64,000 bases of DNA from Actinomycetota bacterium (GTDB taxonomy: Bacteria > Actinomycetota > Acidimicrobiia > Acidimicrobiales > RAAP-2), in NCBI GenBank assembly GCA_021324045.1, contig JAJPJV010000026.1, positions 21,643-85,642 of the forward strand, in the 5' to 3' direction. Within the stretch, counting starts at the first letter, position 1. Each line of letters begins with the position of its first letter. Under the pieces are notes generated by a model. It worked only from the letters and a program-made list of their open reading frames with translations. It did not search any database and was not told where the DNA came from. The position numbers and the translations under genes were made by a program. Shown piece by piece: positions 1 through 9,434 of the stretch.

Positions 1-96
1 CTTCTTGCGCCACGCGAGCGGACGCGTGAGCCCGCTTTCGAACGTTGCCCGCAGCCCTTCGACGATCTCGTGGCGCGTGGTCACGTCAGCCGTCAC
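1..96 (-). CDS. Aldehyde dehydrogenase, N-terminal fragment (cut by window edge)
   Basis: Only about 32 codons are inside the window. Reading the minus strand from GTG at 96 gives an N-terminus containing LRATFESGLTRPLAWRKK, the pattern of class 3-type NAD(P)-dependent aldehyde dehydrogenases (a helix followed by TRPLxWRxxQL). A Shine-Dalgarno-like GGAGGAAC lies just upstream, and the start overlaps the end of the preceding SDR gene by 11 bp, so the two are probably co-transcribed and translationally coupled. A second GTG at 84 is an alternative start. The pairing with a short-chain dehydrogenase suggests successive alcohol and aldehyde oxidation, which is inference. The catalytic Cys and Glu lie outside the window. 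Confidence 0.55.
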   Translation of the reverse strand, partial: MTADVTTRHEIVEGLRATFESGLTRPLAWRKK

Positions 97-1021
97 GTTC
101 CTCCCCTTCCAACGCGCCGCTGCCCGGTCGCTCCGGCGTCTTCGGCGACCGGTTGTCACCGGTCGCCGGTACGATCGGTGCCGGCGCGCCGTCCTCGATC
201 TGTGCCGCTCGTGATTTTCCGGCGAAGTGGTCCATCGAGGCGTTGACCCCGAAGAGGTCCATGACCCAGTCGAAGGCCCGCGTCGGCAAGGCCCGAAGCA
301 CCGGGAGCAGGCGTACGATCGGGGGAAGCACGAGGACGCGGCGGTCGTGAGCGACGGCGTCTGCAATGCGCATCGCGACATCTTCGGTCCGCAGGATCGG
401 CAGGAGGAACGGCACCCGGGTCTGGACGCCGCGGAACATCTCAGTATCGACGTAGTACGGGCACACGGCCGTCGTGACGACATGGGGTGCGAGGCGGCGG
501 AGTTCGGCACGCAGCGACTCGTCGAAGCCGACCGCTGCGTGCTTCGAGGCCGAGTAGTCCGTCTGGCGTGCGACGCCGACAAGGCCCGCTGCCGATGCGA
601 TGGTGACGATGTGGCCTCGTCCGGCCTCGATCATCGCAGGAAGGAATGCCCTCGTCACCCAGAAGAGTGCGAGGACGTTGACGTCGAAGGTGTGCCTGAT
701 CATCGCTTCGGGGATGTCGAGGAAGTTCGCTCCGCTCACGACCCCGGCGTTGTTGACCAACACCGTCACATCTCCTACTTCCTGACGCACCTGGGCGGCC
801 GTGCGCGTCACAGTGGCCGGGTCGGTGACGTCGCAGGGGTAGCCGAATGCTTTGCCGTTGCCAGCGCGTCGCAACTCGTTCACGACTCCGGCCAGGCGCT
901 CTTCGTCGATGTCCCAGACGACCACGACCGCGCCCCGCCGGGCGAACTCGAGTGCAAGGGACCGGCCGATCCCGGATGCGCCACCGGTCACAAGGCTGAC
1001 TCGGTCGCGCACATCGGTCAT
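86..1021 (-). CDS. Short-chain dehydrogenase/reductase (SDR), NAD-type
   Basis: The protein has 311 residues with a complete classical SDR fold. TGGASGIG (residues 12-19) is the dinucleotide-binding glycine motif, and Asp37 at the end of beta-2 predicts preference for NAD(H) over NADP(H). NNAG lies near residues 90-93, and the catalytic Ser near 143 and YSASK (Tyr156, Lys160) are present. The open frame extends upstream to 1246, but ATG at 1021 starts exactly where family similarity begins. The C-terminal 45 residues are a proline-rich tail outside the fold. The length and C-terminal region resemble retinol-dehydrogenase-like SDRs. The substrate is unknown. It lies immediately upstream of, and overlaps, the aldehyde dehydrogenase gene. 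Confidence 0.85.
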   Translation of the reverse strand: MTDVRDRVSLVTGGASGIGRSLALEFARRGAVVVVWDIDEERLAGVVNELRRAGNGKAFGYPCDVTDPATVTRTAAQVRQEVGDVTVLVNNAGVVSGANFLDIPEAMIRHTFDVNVLALFWVTRAFLPAMIEAGRGHIVTIASAAGLVGVARQTDYSASKHAAVGFDESLRAELRRLAPHVVTTAVCPYYVDTEMFRGVQTRVPFLLPILRTEDVAMRIADAVAHDRRVLVLPPIVRLLPVLRALPTRAFDWVMDLFGVNASMDHFAGKSRAAQIEDGAPAPIVPATGDNRSPKTPERPGSGALEGEERDG

Positions 1022-1459
1022 TGGGCCAGTCTGCCAGGGCTTCGAATGCCTCGGCACGGGCATGCGTGGACCTGGCCGCCGAGCCGTCGCCGCGGGGGCT
1101 TGGCCCCCCCACCTCGCCGGCATCGGCGGTGTCGCGGCGATCGAGTGAGCCAGGCGCAGGGGGCTCGCGGCTGCAGCCGACCACGGCCATGGGACTGGTC
1201 CTGCCGTCTCCAGCGCGAGGGTCGAAGGGCCTCGGATGCAGACCATGTCGGGCGCTGATGGCTCTACCTTCCTTTCTCAACGGGAGCTCCGGCGGGGATC
1301 GCTCGGCGGTGCTTGTCCTTTGAGGACTGATGTGAGACGGCGACCCCGGTGGGGAGCCCGGGAGGCCTGACGCCTACCACGGTGTCGTCCCACGAGGACT
1401 GGTCCATCGGCACGGCGCCGTGCCTCCGGCAGCCCGGTCAGACGATCGAAGGAGGTTCG

Positions 1460-1721
1460 GTGCTCGGAGTAGGGAGCGATTTCGCCGAAGAGTTCCACCT
1501 AGTGGCGCTCGGCCGGCCCGGCGGGGGTGATCGAGATCCGCCGGGTCGAGCGCTCCAGAGGACCTTCGCCGGCTCTTCGAGAAGCTCGCGGAGCTCAAGC
1601 CCGACCCGGGAAGGTGCGCGTCGTGCTCGAGACCCGACCCGGGATGCTCATCGACGCTGGTTCCAGCGTCGCGGCGGTGAACCCCGACCTCGTCAGACGC
1701 CGCAGGGGTCCGGCGTCCAGC
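1460..1721 (+). pseudogene. IS110-family transposase, 5' remnant with frameshift
   Basis: GTG at 1460 follows an intact GGAGG (1451-1455) and opens VLGVGSDFAEEFHLVALGRP, matching the start of IS110 DEDD transposases (usually GVDWAEEFHxVAL). Near 1530 the frame shifts by one base within a G run and continues as VIEIRRVERS..., then VRVVLETRPGMLIDAG and VNPDLVRRRRGPA, which are family hallmarks preceding the KxxDAxDA region. Everything after about residue 85 is missing. Known: IS110 elements encode a DEDD recombinase without typical inverted repeats. The copy is dead and occupies most of the 0.8-kb gap between the SDR gene and tRNA-Arg; nothing else is recognisable in 1022-1830. Confidence 0.6.
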
Positions 1722-1830
1722 GGCTCCGGCCGCCCATCCCCCACGGCGAGGAGACCCGCGCTGAGGGCCGCCACCGCGCGTCATGTCGTTGCGCATGCCA
1801 GGTGGCGAAAGTTCGCGCCCTGGCACGGTC

Positions 1831-1905
1831 TGGCGCCCCAGGCAGGACTCGAACCTGCGCACCCGGCTCCGGAGGCCGGTGCTCTATCCACTGAGCTACT
1901 GGGGC
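1831..1905 (-). tRNA. tRNA-Arg (anticodon CCG)
   Basis: The minus strand folds as a complete cloverleaf. The acceptor stem GCCCCAG/CTGGGGC (1905-1899 with 1842-1836) is followed by discriminator G and an encoded CCA (1833-1831). The D arm contains GCTCAGTGGATAGAGC, the anticodon stem CCGGC/GCCGG holds the loop CTCCGGA with anticodon CCG (codon CGG), and the T arm contains GGTTCGAGTCC. The CCA end is encoded. It lies upstream of, and divergent from, lysA. In many actinobacteria this spot, next to argS-lysA, also carries a tRNA-Arg; argS itself is not here. Confidence 0.95.
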
Positions 1906-1963
1906 TCCGAGTCGACCGATGCTCGGCTCGGTCGAGGAGCACTCCACCGTATCGTGTAGCCCA

Positions 1964-3319
1964 ATGACAACCAGCCCCGGGGCGCGCGCGGTCAGTCGGC
2001 GGACCCATGGCGTGGAGGGCGTTCGTCGTCCCAGGGAGGCCCCACTGGAGTCGCACCTGCTTCCTACAACGGCGGCCATCGGGCCCGATGGCCGGCTGTC
2101 GGTCGGAGGGATCGATCTCGTCGAGCTCGCACAGCGGTTCGGTACGCCGCTTTTCGTTTACGACGAGACTCACCTACGACTTCGTTGCCGCGAGGCGGTG
2201 AAGGCATGGGGCGACGGGGTCGCGTACGCAACGAAGGCATTCCTGTGCAAGGCAATGGCGAGAATCGCCCATGAAGAAGGCCTGTGTCTCGACGTGTCGA
2301 CGGGCGGTGAGTTGCACGTGGTGCTCGCCGCTGGTGTCCCACCTGACCGAATCGTTGTGCATGGGAACAACAAGTCCGAAGAGGAGCTGGCGCAGGCGCT
2401 GGAGGTCGGGGTCGGCCGGATCGTCGTGGACTCCTTCGACGAGATCGAGCGACTCGGGCGGCTCACGGATGTGGCGAGGTACGGGACTCGTCGACCAAGG
2501 GTCCTGGTACGCGTCACCCCTGGCGTGAAGGCCTACACCCACGAATTCGTACAAACGGGTCACGAGGACACAAAGTTCGGCTTCTCCGTCGCATCTGGAG
2601 CCGCCGCTGCAGCGGTGTCCGCGCTCGAGCTCCTTCCGGGCGTCGAGCTGGTAGGGGTTCACGCTCACATCGGCAGCCAGGTCTTCGAGACGTCTTCGTT
2701 CGAGCGAGCCGCTCACATCCTCGGCCGCTTCTTCGCGCCACTCGGGTTGCCCGAGCTGGTCGTCGGTGGCGGCCTTGGCGTGGCATACGTGAACGGTGAG
2801 CGGGCTCCGAGCCTGAGCGAGTGGGCGACCGCCACCAAGCGAGCGTGCCTCGCTGCGGGCGTCGACCCCACGACCCGGATCACTGCAGAGCCCGGTCGCT
2901 CGATCGTCGCGACCGCCGGCATCACCTTGTACCGCGTGGGGACCATCAAGGAGCTGCCGGGTATCCGGACCTACGTCGCGGTCGACGGCGGAATGAGCGA
3001 CAACCCGCGACCGGTGCTCTATGGGAGCGGGTATGAAGCATTTCTTCCCCGTGCCGCTCACGCTTGGCGCCCCCGAGCTGTTCGAGTCGTCGGCAAGCAC
3101 TGCGAGACCGGTGACGTGGTCGTGGCCGAGGCGCAGGTTCCCTCGGATCTCAAGGTCGGCGACATTCTCGCGACGCCGGTCACCGGCGCCTACGGGTATG
3201 CGATGGCCTCCAACTACAACAAGGTCACCCGTCCAGCAGTCGTCTTCGTGAGCGATGGGGAAGCGAGAGAGGTCGTTCGGCGAGAGACCGTCGAGGACTT
3301 GCTCCGCCTCGACCGTTGA
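1964..3319 (+). CDS. lysA: Diaminopimelate decarboxylase
   Basis: LysA is a PLP enzyme that converts meso-diaminopimelate to lysine plus CO2, the last step of lysine synthesis. The 451 residues show fold-type III features: YATKAF with PLP-binding Lys91, VHAHIGSQ, EPGRS (phosphate binding), CETGD (the catalytic Cys of the partner subunit) and GAYGYAMASNYN near the C-terminus. The open frame runs back to 1919, but ATG at 1964 is the best start. A TATCGT at 1950-1955 sits at -10 spacing, so the mRNA may be leaderless. It is the first gene of lysA-hom-thrC. The 35-residue N-terminal extension before the barrel is poorly conserved. Confidence 0.95.
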   Translation: MTTSPGARAVSRRTHGVEGVRRPREAPLESHLLPTTAAIGPDGRLSVGGIDLVELAQRFGTPLFVYDETHLRLRCREAVKAWGDGVAYATKAFLCKAMARIAHEEGLCLDVSTGGELHVVLAAGVPPDRIVVHGNNKSEEELAQALEVGVGRIVVDSFDEIERLGRLTDVARYGTRRPRVLVRVTPGVKAYTHEFVQTGHEDTKFGFSVASGAAAAAVSALELLPGVELVGVHAHIGSQVFETSSFERAAHILGRFFAPLGLPELVVGGGLGVAYVNGERAPSLSEWATATKRACLAAGVDPTTRITAEPGRSIVATAGITLYRVGTIKELPGIRTYVAVDGGMSDNPRPVLYGSGYEAFLPRAAHAWRPRAVRVVGKHCETGDVVVAEAQVPSDLKVGDILATPVTGAYGYAMASNYNKVTRPAVVFVSDGEAREVVRRETVEDLLRLDR

Positions 3320-3347
3320 CACCCGAGCGGAGTGCGAGACTAAGGAC

Positions 3348-4709
3348 GTGACGTCGAAGAAACCGGCCGGCCGGGTACGTGTCGCCCTCCTGGGATGTGG
3401 CAACGTCGGTGCCTCGCTGGCCTCGATGTTGACAGATCCGAACCGTCTGGCTGAGATCGAGATGCACGCTGGCGTCTCGCTGGAGCTGGCGGGGGTTGCG
3501 GTCGCCAGTCTCACGGAGCGGCGGCCAAGTCTTCTGGGCGTGCCCGCACAGCTTCTGACCGACGATGCCAAGGGGCTTGTCGAGCGTGACGACATCGATG
3601 TCGTGGTGGAGCTCATTGGCGGCATTGACCCCGCTCGTGACCTCATCGAAGCCGCCCTTCGCGCTGGACGTCCGGTTGTGACCGCGAACAAGGCGCTTCT
3701 GGCGACTGTCGGCAGTGAGCTCGCCGATCTTGCGGCATCCAACGGGGTGGAGCTGCTTTACGAGGCATCGGTGGCCAGCGCGATACCCCTCATTCGCCCG
3801 CTCCGTGAGTCGCTTGCTGCCGAGCGGATCACGCGGGTTACCGGGATCGTGAACGGGACCACGAACTTCATCCTCACGAGGATGGCAGAGAGCGGTGAGG
3901 ATTATCACGAAGCGCTTGCAGAGGCGCAGAGGCTCGGTCTCGCCGAACGCGACCCGACCTACGACGTCGAGGGCGGCGATGCGGCGGCCAAGATCGCCAT
4001 CCTCGCGAGCTTGGCATTTCGGCGGGAGGTGAGAGCGAGCGATGTCTATGTCGAAGGGATCACCGCCGTCCGCCCGATCGACATCGAGTTCGCCGCGCAC
4101 CTGGGGTACGCGGTCAAGCTTCTCGCGGTCGCAGAGCTTGTCCAGGGTGGTCCCGATCTCTCTGTCCGGGTCCATCCGGCGATGGTGCCCAAGTCCCACC
4201 CACTCGCTGCGGTCCGCGGCGCGTACAACGCCGTGTTCATCGAAGGAGAGGCCTCCGGAGAGCTGATGCTCTATGGCCGAGGTGCAGGCGGTGCAGCGGC
4301 GGCCAGCGCTGTGTTAGGAGACTTGGTCGTTGCCGCGCGGCACCTGCGTTCCGGTGGCTCCTCGCCTGCCCCGTCTCGCCGTGGCCCTGTCAGTTTCCGT
4401 CCCCTCGAGGAGCTCTCGTCCATCTTTTACCTCAATGTCGACGTGGTCGACCGGCCGGGAGTGCTCGCTGCGGTTGCGACGGTCTTCGGCCATCATGGGG
4501 TTTCCATCCGCTCGATGGAACAGGTCGGACTCGGAGACGAAGCTCGGCTCGTGTTCTTGACCCACGTCGCGCGCGAGGGGTCCATGTTGGCCACGATCGA
4601 GGATCTCCATCACCTCGATGCCGTTGACCGTGTCGGCAGCGTGCTCCGGGTCATCGGGTCGTCGGACGCCCCGGATCCCAGTGCGGGGCCGGGGCTCGCA
4701 CGCCCATGA
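3348..4709 (+). CDS. hom: Homoserine dehydrogenase with ACT domain
   Basis: The enzyme reduces aspartate semialdehyde to homoserine with NAD(P)H, at the branch to threonine, methionine and isoleucine. The GTG start at 3348 gives 453 residues. The N-terminal Rossmann motif GCGNVG is at 16-21, the family signature [10 protein letters not shown] at about 170, and [17 protein letters not shown] follows. The last 90 residues ([21 protein letters not shown]...) form an ACT domain, which in this family mediates feedback inhibition by threonine. The gene starts 28 bp after lysA, and its stop overlaps the thrC start (ATGA), so hom and thrC are translationally coupled. An upstream ATG at 3255 would add an unconserved leader. 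Confidence 0.95.
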   Translation: MTSKKPAGRVRVALLGCGNVGASLASMLTDPNRLAEIEMHAGVSLELAGVAVASLTERRPSLLGVPAQLLTDDAKGLVERDDIDVVVELIGGIDPARDLIEAALRAGRPVVTANKALLATVGSELADLAASNGVELLYEASVASAIPLIRPLRESLAAERITRVTGIVNGTTNFILTRMAESGEDYHEALAEAQRLGLAERDPTYDVEGGDAAAKIAILASLAFRREVRASDVYVEGITAVRPIDIEFAAHLGYAVKLLAVAELVQGGPDLSVRVHPAMVPKSHPLAAVRGAYNAVFIEGEASGELMLYGRGAGGAAAASAVLGDLVVAARHLRSGGSSPAPSRRGPVSFRPLEELSSIFYLNVDVVDRPGVLAAVATVFGHHGVSIRSMEQVGLGDEARLVFLTHVAREGSMLATIEDLHHLDAVDRVGSVLRVIGSSDAPDPSAGPGLARP

Positions 4710-5755
4710 CCGCACGCAAGATCGCGTGGCGCGGAGTGGTCGAGGAGTACCGGCCCTTCCTGCCGATCCAGACGGGCGATCCCGTCGTCACCCTCTTGGA
4801 GGGCGGAACGCCGCTGATTCCCGCTCCGAGGTTGTCGGAGCGAGTCGGTGCCCAGGTTTGGCTGAAGCTCGAGGGAGCCAATCCCACCGGGTCGTTCAAA
4901 GACCGCGGGATGACGATGGCGATCTCGAGGGCCCTGGCCGAAGGCGCCAAGGCCGTCGTCTGCGCGTCGACCGGAAATACCTCAGCTTCTGCCGCGGCGT
5001 ATGCAGCTCGGGCGGGACTGAGCTGCGTCGTGATCATTCCCGAAGGGCACATCGCGCTGGGAAAGCTGGCTCAGGCGCTCATTCACGGTGCGCGGGTGCT
5101 GCAGATCCGCGGCAACTTCGACGAGGCGCTCGAGATCGTTCGCCAGCTCCCCGAGCACGCCCCTGTGACCGTGGTGAACTCGATCAATCCTTTCCGGATC
5201 GAGGGACAGAAGACGGGGGCGTTCGAAATCGTCGACGCGCTCGGCGATGCTCCTCACGTGCACTGCATCCCGGTGGGCAACGCAGGGAACATCACGTCGT
5301 ATTGGCGTGGGTACTGCGAATACCGCATGGCGGGTCGCTCGACGCGCTTGCCGCGCATGCTCGGCTTCCAGGCTGCTGGCGCAGCACCGATCGTGCTCGG
5401 TCACCGTGTCGAAGCGCCCGAGACGGTGGCGAGCGCCATCCGGATCGGAAACCCCGCGAGCTGGTATTCCGCGGTCGCCGCCGCAGCCGAGTCGGGAGGG
5501 AGCATTACGGCGGTGACCGACGAGCAGATCCTGACCGCGTACCGCTTTCTTGCCGAGCAGGAATCCGTCTTCTGCGAGGCAGCCTCCGCTGCCGCGGTCG
5601 CTGGCCTACTGCAATCAGAGGTCGCTAAGGACGAGACCGTGGTGTGCGTGCTGACCGGGCACGGTCTGAAGGACCCGGATCTGGCGATCAGCCAGATCGA
5701 GGTCCCGGTGGTCGTCGATGCACGAATCGAGGCGGTCCTTGCAGAGTTGACGTGA
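4706..5755 (+). CDS. thrC: Threonine synthase
   Basis: ThrC is a PLP enzyme that converts O-phosphohomoserine to threonine. The 349-residue length is typical of the short bacterial/actinobacterial form. The PLP Schiff-base lysine is Lys65 in [12 protein letters not shown]; the phosphate-binding loop [18 protein letters not shown] and the downstream [11 protein letters not shown] motif are present. The ATG overlaps the hom stop by 4 bp. In most actinobacteria thrB (homoserine kinase) follows, but here the next gene is rho after a 462-bp gap, so the kinase must be encoded elsewhere or replaced. Confidence 0.95.
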   Translation: MTARKIAWRGVVEEYRPFLPIQTGDPVVTLLEGGTPLIPAPRLSERVGAQVWLKLEGANPTGSFKDRGMTMAISRALAEGAKAVVCASTGNTSASAAAYAARAGLSCVVIIPEGHIALGKLAQALIHGARVLQIRGNFDEALEIVRQLPEHAPVTVVNSINPFRIEGQKTGAFEIVDALGDAPHVHCIPVGNAGNITSYWRGYCEYRMAGRSTRLPRMLGFQAAGAAPIVLGHRVEAPETVASAIRIGNPASWYSAVAAAAESGGSITAVTDEQILTAYRFLAEQESVFCEAASAAAVAGLLQSEVAKDETVVCVLTGHGLKDPDLAISQIEVPVVVDARIEAVLAELT

Positions 5756-6217
5756 CCAGAGCGATTGCTCCTCGCGAAGGCGTCGACGCTGCACCGGGAT
5801 GGGTCTTCGCACGGGGAGGGCGGTCGCGACCCAAGGGCTCCCGTCCGGTCGCTCGTTTGCCGGCGGCGCGGGAATCGCACGAGGCAGGGCCTTGGCGATG
5901 CGGAGTCGTCGGCAAGGGCCATGGTGGCGGGCCGAGGCGTCCGACAAGGGGCCACGGGTTGCAAAGCATGGACGGTCTGGGAATAGGAAGCTTGCTCTGA
6001 GTGTTGCTTGGATCAAATCCAGCCGCTACCATGTGGAACGTCCCACCTGCGCCACGGAGCGCGCAGCGCGGTCTCGAGCCGATTGTGGCCGGGTGCTGCA
6101 TTGGTGGTGCCGGGAGCCCGCGTTGCGTGGCGATCTCATTCCCGCGTTCCCCGCATGGTGTGGTGCCGCAGGTACACAACTGACTGCGGTCGACGTTTAT
6201 AGATACAGGGGAGGCCG
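5756..6217 (+). promoter_or_regulatory. rho leader region with candidate sigma-70 type promoter
   Basis: No gene is recognisable in this 462-bp gap. TTGCTT (6004-6009), a 17-bp spacer and TACCAT (6027-6032) make a reasonable housekeeping promoter, leaving a rho 5' UTR of about 180 nt. The rho start at 6218 is preceded by AGGGGAGG, with an AT-rich TTATAGATAC just before it. Long rho leaders are often sites of Rho-dependent autoregulation; that role here is inference. The position normally taken by thrB is empty. Confidence 0.4.
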
Positions 6218-8050
6218 ATGACTGCCGGACAGCAGATCGAGCGGTCGGTACTCGAAGCCAAGGAACGCGACGAGCTTCAAGCCATTGCCCGGGCGTTGTC
6301 GATCAAGACGACTGCCAGGACAAAGAAAGCGGACCTCGTCGACCAGATCTTGAAGGCCACGGGCGTGGTGCCCGTATCCGAAGAGGCCGGAACGGCACCC
6401 GGAGGACGGACGAGGTCTTCGGCCTCGTCCAACGGTCGTTCGCGTAGCGCAGGCGGAAAGGACGCCGACGGCGGCGCGAACGGCAAAGATGGCGACGTAG
6501 CCAATCCGGACGGCGCGGTCCATGGGGCGAGCGTCCAAGCCGCTGACGCACCGACCACGATCCTGGTGGGTGACGGTGCACACCCGAGTCCACCAGCAAC
6601 GAACGGCTCCTTGGGGACACCAGCGGGGCCCTCTGCGGTGGAGACCGTGGCATCCCCGGCGACCGACGGCCTGACCGTCGATGGGGGGGAGACCGTCAGC
6701 CAGAGTGACTCACCTGACTCGTCTGGGGCTCCGAGCGCGGTTCGTGTGGCCCCGAGCCGTCAGGGCAGCCCGAGTCCGGCGGGGCGGCCTCACGGTGCTC
6801 CGGGGGCGATCGAACCGGGCAACCGTCGCGGACGGCGTCGGCGTGGTCGCGAACGCGGCGGTGATCGTGAGCTCCAAGGTGGGGTTGCCCACGAGGCTCC
6901 TTACCAAGGAGAGCTCGTGGAGGTTGCCGGCTTGCTGGACCTGCGCGAGGAAGGGTACGGATTTCTCCGCTGTGACGGGTATCTGCCGTCGGCAAAGGAC
7001 GTCTATGTCTCGATCAGCCAGGCTCGCCGCTTTGCCCTGCGCAAGGGCGATTACATCGAAGGAGCCTGCCGCCCGGCTGCCAACAACGAGAAGTATCCCG
7101 CGCTCGTGCGCATCGACCGGGTTTGCGGTCTCGATCCAGAGCAAGCGCGCTTGCGGCCACGCTTCGAGGATCTGACCCCGCTGTTTCCTGACTCCAAGCT
7201 GCGCTTGGAGACCCCCGGCGACAAGGACAACCTGACGGCACGGATCGTCGACCTCCTTGCCCCGATCGGGAAGGGGCAGCGCGGAATGATCGTGTCGCCT
7301 CCGAAGGCCGGCAAGACCGCGATCATGAAACAGATCGCGCACTCGATCGAGACGAACAACCCTGAGGTACATCTGATGGTGTTGCTCGTCGACGAACGCC
7401 CCGAGGAGGTGACCGACATGCGTCGGTCGGTCAAGGGCGAGGTCATCGCCTCGACCTTCGACCGGCCCTCCGAGGAGCACACGATGGTTGCCGAGCTGAC
7501 GATCGAACGAGCCAAGCGCTTGGTCGAGCTCGGCAAGGATGTCGTGATTCTCCTCGACGGCATCACCCGGCTCGCTCGCGCCTACAACCTGGCGCAGCCG
7601 GCCACCGGCCGGATCATGTCCGGTGGGGTCGACTCCGGTGCCCTCTACCCACCGAAGAAGTTCTTCGGGGCGGCCCGCAACATCGAAGAGGGAGGGTCGC
7701 TGACGATCCTCGCCACTGCACTGGTGGAGACCGGCTCCAAGATGGACGAGGTCATCTTCGAGGAGTTCAAGGGAACCGGCAACATGGAGCTTCGCCTTGA
7801 CCGACGGCTCGCGGAGCGGCGCCTCTATCCCGCGATCGATGTGAATGCGAGCTCGACTCGTCACGAGGAGCTGCTCTTCGATCGCAACGAACTTCAGCAG
7901 GTATGGAAATTGCGTCGTGTGCTGAATGCCTTGGCCAGTGACGGGAATGCGGCTCCGGGCCTCGAGCTGCTGATGGACAAGATTCGCACCACGCGCGGAA
8001 ACGAGGAGTTCCTCGCAGAGATCGCCAAGGGACCGAACCCGGTGGGCTGA
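6218..8050 (+). CDS. rho: Transcription termination factor Rho
   Basis: Rho is a hexameric RNA helicase that terminates transcription and exposes untranslated RNA. It has 610 residues against about 420 in E. coli Rho. Residues 1-45 form the SAP-like Rho-N domain, followed by about 190 residues of Gly/Ala/Arg/Ser-rich low-complexity sequence, as in other high-GC actinobacteria. The cold-shock RNA-binding domain follows ([10 protein letters not shown]). The ATPase core has Walker A PPKAGKT near 361-368, Walker [15 protein letters not shown], and the Q- and R-loop region [21 protein letters not shown] strong AGGGGAGG precedes the ATG. The gene heads a rho-rpmE-prfA-prmC run. Confidence 0.97.
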   Translation: MTAGQQIERSVLEAKERDELQAIARALSIKTTARTKKADLVDQILKATGVVPVSEEAGTAPGGRTRSSASSNGRSRSAGGKDADGGANGKDGDVANPDGAVHGASVQAADAPTTILVGDGAHPSPPATNGSLGTPAGPSAVETVASPATDGLTVDGGETVSQSDSPDSSGAPSAVRVAPSRQGSPSPAGRPHGAPGAIEPGNRRGRRRRGRERGGDRELQGGVAHEAPYQGELVEVAGLLDLREEGYGFLRCDGYLPSAKDVYVSISQARRFALRKGDYIEGACRPAANNEKYPALVRIDRVCGLDPEQARLRPRFEDLTPLFPDSKLRLETPGDKDNLTARIVDLLAPIGKGQRGMIVSPPKAGKTAIMKQIAHSIETNNPEVHLMVLLVDERPEEVTDMRRSVKGEVIASTFDRPSEEHTMVAELTIERAKRLVELGKDVVILLDGITRLARAYNLAQPATGRIMSGGVDSGALYPPKKFFGAARNIEEGGSLTILATALVETGSKMDEVIFEEFKGTGNMELRLDRRLAERRLYPAIDVNASSTRHEELLFDRNELQQVWKLRRVLNALASDGNAAPGLELLMDKIRTTRGNEEFLAEIAKGPNPVG

Positions 8051-8114
8051 TCGCTCGCATTTGGAAGAGGTGATCTCTTGATCCCATTGATCGAGAATCG
8101 ATTTGGAGTGGCAT

Positions 8115-8345
8115 ATGAAAGCTGGCATCCATCCGAATTACGTTGAAGCCGTGGTGCGTTGCTCGTGCGGCAACACGTTCACGACCCGTTCGACGAAGCC
8201 CGATCTCCATGTGGAGCTCTGTAGCGAGTGCCATCCCTTCTTCACGGGCAAGCAGAAGCTCGTGGACTCCGGAGGGCGCGTCGAGCGCTTCCAGCGGCGC
8301 TACGGCGCCCGCGGGGCAAAGGGCAAGACGCGAGCTCGCTCCTGA
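8115..8345 (+). CDS. rpmE: 50S ribosomal protein L31 (zinc-binding type)
   Basis: The 76-residue protein starts [20 protein letters not shown] and keeps Cys16, Cys18, Cys36 and Cys39. This is the C+ form, whose cysteines bind zinc, unlike the Zn-free paralogue induced under zinc limitation. GGAG at 8105-8108 is 6 bp upstream of ATG 8115, which favours this start over the in-frame TTG at 8103. It lies 64 bp after rho and 9 bp before prfA, the usual actinobacterial order. The C-terminal extension [13 protein letters not shown] is basic, consistent with rRNA contact. Confidence 0.95.
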   Translation: MKAGIHPNYVEAVVRCSCGNTFTTRSTKPDLHVELCSECHPFFTGKQKLVDSGGRVERFQRRYGARGAKGKTRARS

Positions 8346-8354
8346 GACCCTCAT

Positions 8355-9434
8355 GTGGTGAGCGAAACCTCGTTCGAACGTCTGGAGAAGCTCGAGGCCG
8401 AGTACGAGAACGTTCTCGCAGCGCTTGCAGACCCAGCGACCTCAACGGATCCTGCACGCCTGCGAGAGCTTTCTCGCCGGCATCACGAGCTCGAAGAGGT
8501 TGTCACGGCGTTTCGGCAGTTGCGAAGGGCTCGCGAGGATGCAGAGCTGGCGGCGGAGCTCCTCGGTGACGCGACGCCAGAGGAACGAGATGCCTTGCGC
8601 GAAGAGCTTGGAGCAGCCGAAACGTCGATCGAGACGCTTGAGGCTCGACTGAAGACCTTGCTCCTCCCGGTCGACCCGAACGAGGGTCGCAACGTCATCG
8701 TCGAGATTCGTGGCGCTGAGGGCGGGGAGGAGGCAAACCTCTTTGCAAGGGACCTCTTCTTGATGTACTCGCGCTATGCAGCAAACCGCGGCTGGAGACT
8801 CGAAGTCCTCTCGGAGCAGCCTTCCGAGCGCGACGGATTGAACGAAGTCGTCTTCGTGGTGAAGGGTCCGGATGCCTGGAGCCGACTGGAGCAGGAGGCA
8901 GGCCCTCACCGTGTGCAGCGGGTTCCGGTAACCGAGTCCAAGGGGAGGGTGCACACCTCCTCAGCAACGGTGACCGTCCTTCCTGAGGCCGGGGAGGTCG
9001 ACGTCGAGATCGACCCGAACGACCTGAAGATCGACGTGTACCGTTCGACCGGTCCGGGCGGTCAATCGGTGAACACCACGGACTCTGCGGTGCGCATCAC
9101 ACACCTTCCGACAGGCATCGTCGTGTCGATGCAAGACGAAAAGAGCCAGCTCCAGAACCGCGTGCGGGCGATGACTGTCTTACGGTCGCGACTGTTGAAG
9201 CTCGAGCAGGACCGCCGCGCTGCGGAGGTCGCTGCGACGCGCCGGAGTCAGGTCGGCGGGGGCGGTCGGTCCGAGAAGGTCCGGACTTACAACTTCAAGG
9301 AGAACCGTGTCACCGATCACCGGCTGAATCGCTCCTGGTACAACCTCGACAAGGTCCTGGCTGGTGAGCTCGACGAGCTGACGGAAGCACTGATGGCTGA
9401 CAAACGCGCGCGCCAACTCGCAGGAGAGACGTGA
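8355..9434 (+). CDS. prfA: Peptide chain release factor 1
   Basis: RF1 reads UAA and UAG stop codons. The 359-residue protein carries the anticodon-like PxT tripeptide in RVPVTESKGRVHTS (about residue 191) and the peptidyl-transferase motif GGQ (about 235-237) in STGPGGQSVNTTDSAVR. The GTG start at 8355 lies 9 bp after rpmE, and the stop overlaps the GTG of prmC, whose product methylates the GGQ glutamine. RF1 is distinguished from RF2 by PxT in place of SPF. Confidence 0.96.
   Translation: MVSETSFERLEKLEAEYENVLAALADPATSTDPARLRELSRRHHELEEVVTAFRQLRRAREDAELAAELLGDATPEERDALREELGAAETSIETLEARLKTLLLPVDPNEGRNVIVEIRGAEGGEEANLFARDLFLMYSRYAANRGWRLEVLSEQPSERDGLNEVVFVVKGPDAWSRLEQEAGPHRVQRVPVTESKGRVHTSSATVTVLPEAGEVDVEIDPNDLKIDVYRSTGPGGQSVNTTDSAVRITHLPTGIVVSMQDEKSQLQNRVRAMTVLRSRLLKLEQDRRAAEVAATRRSQVGGGGRSEKVRTYNFKENRVTDHRLNRSWYNLDKVLAGELDELTEALMADKRARQLAGET

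Noticed and set aside
2174..3742. 522-codon open frame antisense to lysA
   Set aside because: Strong GC-codon bias of lysA on the other strand opens the antisense frame; translation shows no family pattern and lysA motifs are complete.
6710..8128. 472-codon open frame antisense to rho
   Set aside because: Shadow of rho; no recognisable domains and no ribosome-binding site.
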